64,000 nucleotides of DNA from the NCBI GenBank assembly GCA_030867875.1, contig JAOWCC010000577.1, forward strand, positions 2,868,660 to 2,932,659, written 5' to 3'. The translations under genes were made by a program, and so were the position numbers. Below, piece by piece: positions 56,724 to 64,000 of this stretch (its first letter is position 1; the number at the start of each line of letters is the position of its first letter). The notes below the pieces were generated by a model that saw only the letters and a list, made by a program, of their open reading frames with translations, ran no database searches and was not told the DNA's origin. The stretch comes from Actinernus sp. WN-2022. Taxonomy: Eukaryota > Cnidaria > Anthozoa > Actiniaria > Actinernidae.

Positions 56724-59700
56724 GTATATAAGAAAGGACCTTTATTAATTATCTTTTAATACTAGAAGTAATCATAGATTATCAAAGTGCGTTCGACACA
56801 TTTTTTGAAAGACGGAGAAAGGACTGTGGGTAACAGTCTGAAAGCTGAAATATTCTGCTTTCTGCAATGATGTGGACGGTGTACGTAATTCTGATCAAAA
56901 ATGCTTGTTTTTTAACTAATGTGTAAATTTTGATGTCTTGACTTATATGTTAATATACAAGGGGATGCATCTGGGTATAAAACTGTAATTATATTTGTGT
57001 AACATTAAATGATTGGATGCGATGCTTATGTGGCTATTAAATATATGTATATGTTGTGGTTCAAATATTACCTCTGGTACAAATATATTTGAACCAGTAC
57101 AATTTTTTTGAACCAGTACCATTTTTTTGAACCAGTACCATTTTTTTGAACTGGTTCATTTTTTCAAGATTCAAAAAAAAAAATCAACCCACCCTACAAA
57201 ATAATTTTTGTCTACCCTCTCTTCCCTCTAATTTCTACCCTCCCTTCCCCAGTCCCATCCCCCTTTTCCCGTGTCCCCTCTGAGACACTTACCTAGACCC
57301 ATCCACTTACTAACCTCGCCCGGTCGGGCTTAACTTGAGACAGTATTACGAGGAACGCCTGGTAGATGATAGTCCAGTCGATTAACGCACTGCGCCACAG
57401 AAGCGCTTGTTGATTTTTACACCACCGTTTATTCTATAGGTGACTAATCGTCGAACACAGTCCCTCTACTTATGCTAATTTGTTTCCAGTCTCTTAATTT
57501 TATTCACACATGCGCACTGCTAACAAAATCGGACTTGGAAATAAAATTACATGGACGACAACACGGTCTGTATAATATTTAACAGCATTTGTATGGATTT
57601 TTTTAGTTTTCCATGTACAACGTAAATCTTGAATAAAACTCGACAAAAACCTATACAGTGTCTTCTTGTGTTCCTTAACTATGTCTGTGCCATGTTACAG
57701 CGAATTTCAGCTTGGGCTACTTGTGGGAAAATTATGCTGGGAATTTTAAACTAACTGAAAACGGCGCTTTCTCAGTGTAAGAATATTAATAATTCATTTT
57801 GTCGAATTTTCATACAAACCTTCTAAAACCTAACCCCCAAATTTGAAAAAAAACCTAACCATTTTAAATCCCAAATCATTAATAGAACGAATCTAAATAC
57901 ACCTGAACTTAATGAAGAATTTAGCGAAGTTTTCAAGTGTTTTCAATTGCACTTTTGCTTTAACAATTTCAGGACATGCTTACACTGAGAAACCCCCCTA
58001 AAACCCTACCCTGAACCATAAAAAAACCCTAACCGGTCAGTAAACAAGATCTTACCCACCTAGAGCTAGGGTTCTCAAGAAAAACTCGCAAACTCAACCT
58101 CCCTCTAAGCCCGTGTGAAATCGTTTGCCGAAACTGAACAAACTGTGTCAACCGAGCCGACTTTTACAGAATAATCACAGCTGCGGCTGAGCTAAAAAAA
58201 AGCATTTGAACTGATTAAAAAAAAATGGTACTCGTTAAAAAAAATGGTACTGGTTCAAAAAAATGGTACTGGTTCAAAAAAATTGTACTGGTTCAAAATT
58301 TTTGAACCAAAGATATAATTGAACCACAACATATACATGTGGCATTGATTTGAGAATTCGTAGCACATTTTGCTGTGTGGTATACAGTGTAAAGCAATAA
58401 CTGAAGTTAGTGTAGAACACAAATCAACCCAGGCTATAGCTACATACATTTACATACATACATGAACTTTATTTGAGTGTCAATAGTATTTAGCTATAAA
58501 GCTAATTGGGGACACTATATTACAGGATATATAAAGTACACTGTACGTATAAATAAATATTACAAGCTTAGCTACGGCTATTCAGATGTGTATAAACTGC
58601 ATTCCTGTTCCTAGAACATAAACTATATATGCATGTGTATAAAGTACACCCCATGTAGTTCCTTCGATTCAGATCATTCACATTACTTTTCCCGGGTATT
58701 TTTCAAGTGAGTTAGTTCCAGAATAACTTATGGTCAATGTCCTGGCTTTGATCAGCCTTGTTTCAGGTCCGCTAGAAATTCAGTGTAGATTAATTGATTA
58801 GGATTTAGGGAACACAGCAATGAACTCAGCACTTTAAATTTCCCTCACCTTGTACTGTGTCGATATTCCAGTTCCTTGGCATATCAAAGATTAACTCTCT
58901 GCCTGAATGTAGTGTTAATTTGAATCCGTTAATTTGTACAACCAAGATTTGGCAAGAAAGGCAAGATGTACACAGTGTCGCAACTCACACAAGATACGGC
59001 GATTACGGGTATCTAGAAAACTCAGATATAGATTTCTCTTCAGCCAGGTCATCTTACTGTTTGTAGTTTCGGTATCTGTATGTACAGCGAAAAGCAGAAT
59101 CCAGTACAGCGAGCAAGCCAACAGCATTCACTCGGTTGTTTACAAATTATGGTGAGTTGATTTGGGGAGCGATAAGAGTCGTCTCTGTTCAACTTCGCTG
59201 GTGTTGTCACTCTTCACAACTCACACTGAAATATTCATATCCATGTATTTCTCTTCAGCCTTCAGGTATTATTTATAGCATCTTGACCATTTGCAGTTTT
59301 GGTATCGGCAAACCGAACAGCACAATTCAATGCAGCGAGCACGCCAACAGCATATTTTTCGATCGCACATTAACTCGGGTTCAGCATAAATAAATAATTA
59401 TGGCCGAGTTGAATGTTCAAGGTCCTCCAAACGTACTACACACTTTCCTCAGGCTTTGCTCAATTGTACTTGCGAACCTTTGAAACATCATTGCATTGGA
59501 TTGTCGGAAAATAAGGCAAGTAACTAACCGATCGCGAAACAAAACAGAAGCCATGATGGCATTTCACCAAAATGGCCGCTCGCATCGTGTACGTGTGGTT
59601 ACCAGTTCCCCGGCCGAGATAATTTATTCCAAAAAGTACAAACATGAGGACATGATGACATGACGACGGACATACACGAATCTCGATTTCTTTCGCCTGG

Positions 59701-60960
59701 GGAAGCACAGGTAGCCCACACATAACCACAGGGAGTCCACTACAAGATTAGTATGCGTTCTCCTTCGTCGAACGCAATTATTCACCAAGCCATACAATAC
59801 CGGCATTTGACGCACGACATACCCGTCTTGTGGTGGGTTTCTGTGTTCTCTTCGCGTTGTGGATGTCATCAGTACAAACTGACCGGCTAAACGTTCAAAC
59901 ACTTTCATCCATCGTGTCGTATGAGCATGTTTTATCGTTTAGCCGCCTCTTTAGAATGACTGTTAAATGGCTTGCCAATAATTTTGGATGTTTCAACCAA
60001 CATTTTGCGTGAACAAATGTTTATCGTTTAGCCATCTCTTCCAACAAAACTTGCGCGTACAGGAACATTGAGATTCAGCGGTATTTCACACAAAAATATT
60101 CTGTGGATTGAATCTGGCAAGATGTTTCATGCAGGCGGCTAAACGATCAAACATTGTGGGATTGTATAGCCACTGCTATGACAATGTTTAAGAGGACAGA
60201 TGTACAGTAAAATGACATCGGTTGGTTATAAAATATTAACACTTTAGAGGGCGCATTATATACAAGTACAATCTTTAATGCACTTTTTGTGTAATCCTAA
60301 GATTATATACCAGACTACCATGCACAGCCAGGAGTTGGTAACAGCATGGGAATACTGACGGCTGCTATGGAGATGTCTCTGGCTGCCGCGAAGATCCAGA
60401 ATTGTACCCAGAATGTTAGGAATAACACCTTAAGCATTGACGCAAGCAAACAGATAACTCCGCAACAAGAGCAGGAATCAAACGCGGCAGAATTTCAGCA
60501 AGGCCCGTACAAGGGCCCTCTCAATTATGTGCAACCGAGCGATGAGCAGGCGCCTTTAAGTACGGGATCCGAAGTACCAGCTCCCTTACAGAGTGCAGTA
60601 CCAGTAAAGCCCATGGCAAATTACCAGGAATTATTGGCAGAGGAGATTGTGCCCAAGATAACGCTGAGTGGCGCAAGGCGACTGCTGGATAGTGCACTGC
60701 AAGTCGTTGACGTCAGATCGTCTACAAGGGACGTGCAGATTGGTGACCAGAGGAATCATGTACACGACAGAACAACAACCTCTAACGGTTTAACAGTAAT
60801 ACCACACACAGAGGGAGAAAGAGAAGAGAAAGAGGAAAGCAACGTGACTCCTAAGAGGTATGAAGTGATTAAACAAATTCTTAATCTGCAATACACTTTA
60901 CCGAATATTTTCCTCGCGCTACGTAGAAACGAGGCGACTGGGTTAAAGAGTGAGCTATAA
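56519..60960 (+). CDS. Two-exon gene, unrecognised 283-residue protein
   Basis: Exon 1 (56519-56723) and exon 2 (60314-60960) join in phase 1 (G|AC, Asp) through GTATAT and TATATACCAG. The N-terminal 80 residues are rich in Pro, Tyr, Met, Ser and Asn (FMLDPSLGY, YGTSAYPMVPVINNDYEQ, HNVSSQYHYFP), like an activation or disordered region. The middle has a short helical stretch (MGILTAAMEMSLAAAKI). The C-terminal half is Gln/Glu/Pro-rich, then helical (NYQELLAEEIVPKI, SGARRLLDSALQVVDVRS), and ends YEVIKQILNLQYTLPNIFLA. No signal peptide, membrane segment or known domain. Composition suggests a nuclear or regulatory protein; that is inference. Further 5' or internal exons cannot be excluded. Confidence 0.6.
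57046..58338. mobile_element. Foldback-type element with tandem-repeat arms (copy 2)
   Basis: The arms start GTATATGTTGTGGTTCAA (left) and its inverse (right, ending near 58338). They are made of repeats of 'ttgaaccagtaccattttt' (left about 57090-57160; right 58205-58300). The core (about 57180-57950) matches copy 1 (8770-9660): the 'cctacaaaata' CT-rich block, a tRNA-like piece with 'actgcgccacagaagcgct', 'catgcgcactgctaacaaa', and 'cctaaccattttaaatccc'. Arm repeats differ completely from copy 1. No transposase. Confidence 0.78.
58445..58530 (-). mobile_element. Retroelement 3'-tail fragment
   Basis: 'atacatgaactttatttgag' 'tgtcaatagtattta' 'gctataaagctaattgggga' is closely similar to 47453-47512 ('gactttattttagtgtcaa' ... 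'gcagctaattggggacac'). On the minus strand it ends in 'ataaagttcatgtatgtatg', as 3' ends of LINE/SINE copies do. Confidence 0.55.
60314..60960 (+). CDS. Unknown gene, exon 2 (terminal)
   Basis: The acceptor TTATATACCAG is followed by AC completing Asp, then YHAQPGVGNSMGILTAAM... and an open frame of 214 further codons to TAA. It is the longest non-repeat, non-transposon frame besides CHMP7 exon 1, with a sustained Gln/Glu/Ser-rich composition. Confidence 0.65.
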
Positions 60961-60989
60961 AATTATTTATACAAAACGAATGAGTCCTA

Positions 60990-60995
60990 AATAAA
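60990..60995 (+). promoter_or_regulatory. Candidate poly(A) signal AATAAA
   Basis: It lies 30 bp after the stop of the unknown gene. Further AATAAA-like sites follow at about 61051. Downstream GT-rich sequence is weak. Confidence 0.4.
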
Positions 60996-61129
60996 CTCAG
61001 AAATAGCAGATTAACTTACTTCTAAAGTAGCGCAGTTCAGTTCTTATAATAATAAACTATAACATTAAGTTCAACATTCGGTAAAGTCTATTAGTGTTGT
61101 AATTGCATGAAATCTTAATAATCTGAAGT

Positions 61130-61649
61130 AATGAAAGCTATGCTACTCAACTCTTTCATGTCCTACTAACCGCACGTTCATAATGAAAGCTATGCTACTC
61201 AACTCTTTCATGTCCTACTAACCGCACGTTCATAATGAAAGCTATGCTACTCAACTCTTTCATGTCCTACTAACCGCACGTTCATAATGAAAGCTATGCT
61301 ACTCAACTCTTTCAAGTCCTACTCACCGCACGTTCATAATGAAAGCTATGCTACTCAACTCTTTCATGTCCTACTCACCGCACGTTCATAATGAAAGCTA
61401 TGCTACTCAACTCTTTCATGTCCTACTCACCGCACGTTCATAATGAAAGCTATGCTACTCAACTCTTTCATGTCCTACTAACCGCACGTTCATAATGAAA
61501 GCTATGCTACTCAACTCTTTCATGTCCTACTAACCGCACGTTCATAATGAAAGCTATGCTACTCAACTCTTTCAAGTCCTACTCACCGCACGTTCATAAT
61601 GAAAGCTATGCTACTCAACTCTTTCATGTCCTACTAACCGCACGTTCAT
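61130..61649. repeat. 52-bp minisatellite, 10 copies
   Basis: The unit is 'aatgaaagctatgctactca' 'actctttcatgtcctactaa' 'ccgcacgttcat'. 'gaaag' and 'ctttc' within each unit can pair. Variants (catgtc/caagtc, taac/tcac) recur at units 4 and 9, suggesting duplication of a five-unit block of 260 bp. Confidence 0.95.
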
Positions 61650-61845
61650 GTTTCACGGAGCAAATACCTTTAGAACAATAGACCTCTTTAGCTTGGCTCA
61701 ATGTTGTCCCATTTCAAATCTTTCGGGAATAATATTTTTTGTTGGAAGTATTACCATATCAATGTATCTTCTCAGAAATGAAAAGAAACTATGCCCAAGG
61801 GGATGGTCACGTGATCTGAAACCAAGCTAGAGGTATATTGTTATA

Positions 61846-61962
61846 TAGGTCATCTATATATAGAGGTACCACCTTGGGTCATCTATATATAGAGGTACCA
61901 CCTTGGGTCATCTATATATAGAGGTACCACCTTAGGTCATCTATATATAGAGGTACCACCTT
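61846..61962. repeat. 29-bp tandem repeat, 4 copies
   Basis: 'ggtcatctatatatagaggt' 'accacctt' with start points at about 61848, 61877, 61906 and 61935. Short array with the palindrome CTATATATAG. Confidence 0.9.
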
Positions 61963-62064
61963 CCAGATAGTTTCATAATAATTGTTCTGTAACAAAATTT
62001 GGCGATTTATGTTTTCTATATTAGGAGCGAGAAGAATGCACGCTATAAGGAGCCTATTACCCGG

Positions 62065-64000
62065 AGCGTCCATCTCCCATACTACGTCTATATATGATGT
62101 AGCGTCCATCTCCCATACTACGTCTATATATGATGTAGCGTCCATCTCCCATACTACGTCTATATATGATGTAGCGTCCATCTCCCATACTACGTCTATA
62201 TATGATGTAGCGTCCATCTCCCATACTACGTCTATATATGATGTAGCGTCCATCTCCCATACTACGTCTATATATGATGTAGCGTCCATCTCCCATACTA
62301 CGTCTATATATGATGTAGCGTCCATCTCCCATACTACGTCTATATATGATGTAGCGTCCATCTCCCATACTACGTCTATATATGATGTAGCGTCCATCTC
62401 CCATACTACGTCTATATATGATGTAGCGTCCATCTCCCATACTACGTCTATATATGATGTAGCGTCCATCTCCCATACTACGTCTATATATGATGTAGCG
62501 TCCATCTCCCATACGTCTATATATGATGTAGCGTCCATCTCCCATACGTCTATATATGATGTAGCGTCCATCTCCCATACTACGTCTATATATGATGTAG
62601 CGTCCATCTCCCATACTACGTCTATATATGATGTAGCGTCCATCTCCCATACTACGTCTATATATGATGTAGCGTCCATCTCCCATACTACGTCTATATA
62701 TGATGTAGCGTCCATCTCCCATACTACGTCTATATATGATGTAGCGTCCATCTCCCATACTACGTCTATATATGATGTAGCGTCCATCTCCCATACTACG
62801 TCTATATATGATGTAGCGTCCATCTCCCATACGTCTATATATGATGTAGCGTCCATCTCCCATACGTCTATATATGATGTAGCGTCCATCTCCCATACTA
62901 CGTCTATATATGATGTAGCGTCCATCTCCCATACTACGTCTATATATGATGTAGCGTCCATCTCCCATACTACGTCTATATATGATGTAGCGTCCATCTC
63001 CCATACTACGTCTATATATGATGTAGCGTCCATCTCCCATACTACGTCTATATATGATGTACATAGCGTCCATCTCCCATACTACGTCTATATATGATGT
63101 AGCGTCCATCTCCCATACTACGTCTATATATGATGTAGCGTCCATCTCCCATACTACGTCTATATATGATGTAGCGTCCATCTCCCATACTACGTCTATA
63201 TATGATGTAGCGTCCATCTCCCATACTACGTCTATATATGATGTAGCGTCCATCTCCCATACTACGTCTATATATGATGTAGCGTCCATCTCCCATACTA
63301 CGTCTATATATGATGTAGCGTCCATCTCCCATACTACGTCTATATATGATGTAGCGTCCATCTCCCATACTACGTCTATATATGATGTAGCGTCCATCTC
63401 CCATACTACGTCTATATATGATGTAGCGTCCATCTCCCATACTACGTCTATATATGATGTAGCGTCCATCTCCCATACTACGTCTATGTATGATGTAGCG
63501 TCCATCTCCCATACTACGTCTATATATGATGTAGCGTCCATCTCCCATACTACGTCTATATATGATGTAGCGTCCATCTCCCATACTACGTCTATGTATG
63601 ATGTAGCGTCCATCTCCCATACTACGTCTATATATGATGTAGCGTCCATCTCCCATACTACGTCTATATATGATGTAGCGTCCATCTCCCATACTACGTC
63701 TATGTATGATGTAGCGTCCATCTCCCATACTACGTCTATATATGATGTAGCGTCCATCTCCCATACTACGTCTATATATGATGTAGCGTCCATCTCCCAT
63801 ACTACGTCTATGTATGATGTAGCGTCCATCTCCCATACTACGTCTATATATGATGTAGCGTCCATCTCCCATACTACGTCTATGTATGATGTAGCGTCCA
63901 TCTCCCATACTACGTCTATATATGATGTAGCGTCCATCTCCCATACTACGTCTATATATGATGTAGCGTCCATCTCCCATACTACGTCTATGTATGATGT
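62065..64000. repeat. 36-bp satellite, about 54 copies, runs off the window
   Basis: The unit is 'gcgtccatctcccatactac' 'gtctatatatgatgta'. A 33-bp variant lacking 'tac' occurs in pairs at about 62510-62560 and 62830-62880. One junction has an extra 'cat' (63060), and 'tatgtatg' replaces 'tatatatg' at 63487, 63595, 63703, 63811, 63883 and 63991. Open frames on both strands (DVASISHTTSIY; MDATSYIDVVWE) exist because 36 and 33 are multiples of three. Confidence 0.96.

Larger units (their letters stand above)
56724..60313 (+). other. Intron of the unknown gene (3.6 kb)
   Basis: Carries the second tandem-armed foldback element (57046-58338), a LINE/SINE 3'-tail fragment (58445-58530), and AT-rich DNA with 'gtttagccgcctct'-type words repeated near 59937, 60025 and inverted near 60137. 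Short ORFs at 58857-59155 and on the minus strand at 59460-59908 have no support. Confidence 0.6.

Noticed and set aside
59460..59908. Overlapping minus-strand ORFs in the intron of the unknown gene
   Set aside because: Short, overlapping in two frames, no recognisable domain or splice signals.
61912..63980. ORFs of 310 to 638 codons on both strands
   Set aside because: Translation of the 36-bp satellite in several frames; repeats of DVASISHTTSIY and MDATSYIDVVWE with no unique sequence.

Overview
This is eukaryotic DNA: AT-rich, intron-rich, and mostly repeats. Five things point to a cnidarian, most likely a stony coral or another hexacorallian: tRNA-derived SINEs ending in a Leu-rich-looking 'tctccgggtt'-type body, a MITE family with the 'ttttcaattgagtgtcg' terminus, pogo/mariner MITEs, abundant tacatgta motifs and many private minisatellites. 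That assignment is inference; no search was possible.

Layout. 1-5304 is an upstream intergenic region with a 90-bp tandem repeat, a SINE, a hairpin MITE and an unidentified minus-strand ORF. 5305-33331 (+) holds one complete gene for the ESCRT-III protein CHMP7. I assembled it from 11 exons whose phases all agree, giving about 474 codons. Its introns make up about 95% of the gene and carry transposons and at least seven minisatellite arrays. 33332-37960 holds the 3' UTR, a MITE, a possible first exon (36077-36248) and a SINE. 37961-45369 is a large foldback/Mutator-like element with a perfect 9-bp target duplication; a second 9-bp-duplicating element and a full-length CR1/L2-like LINE are nested in it. 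45379-46348 holds a possible short exon and another SINE. 46353-51355 is a TTAA-flanked DNA transposon packed with nested elements. 51672-53718 is a 33-bp satellite with higher-order organisation. 55373-56155 is a 38-bp array. 56519-60960 (+) is a two-exon gene for a 283-residue protein I do not recognise. 61130-64000 holds three further arrays, the last (36-bp unit) running off the window.

The clearest biology is CHMP7. Its N-terminal winged-helix/membrane-binding half, ESCRT-III core and MIM1-like helix are all present, so the gene looks functional.

The most unusual signal is a set of DNA elements that all make exact 9-bp target duplications. They range from 7.4 kb down to only 61 and 35 bp, and several have terminal arms built of tandem repeats that differ from element to element. 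Two related elements (8541-10862 and 57046-58338) share a core but carry different arm repeats.
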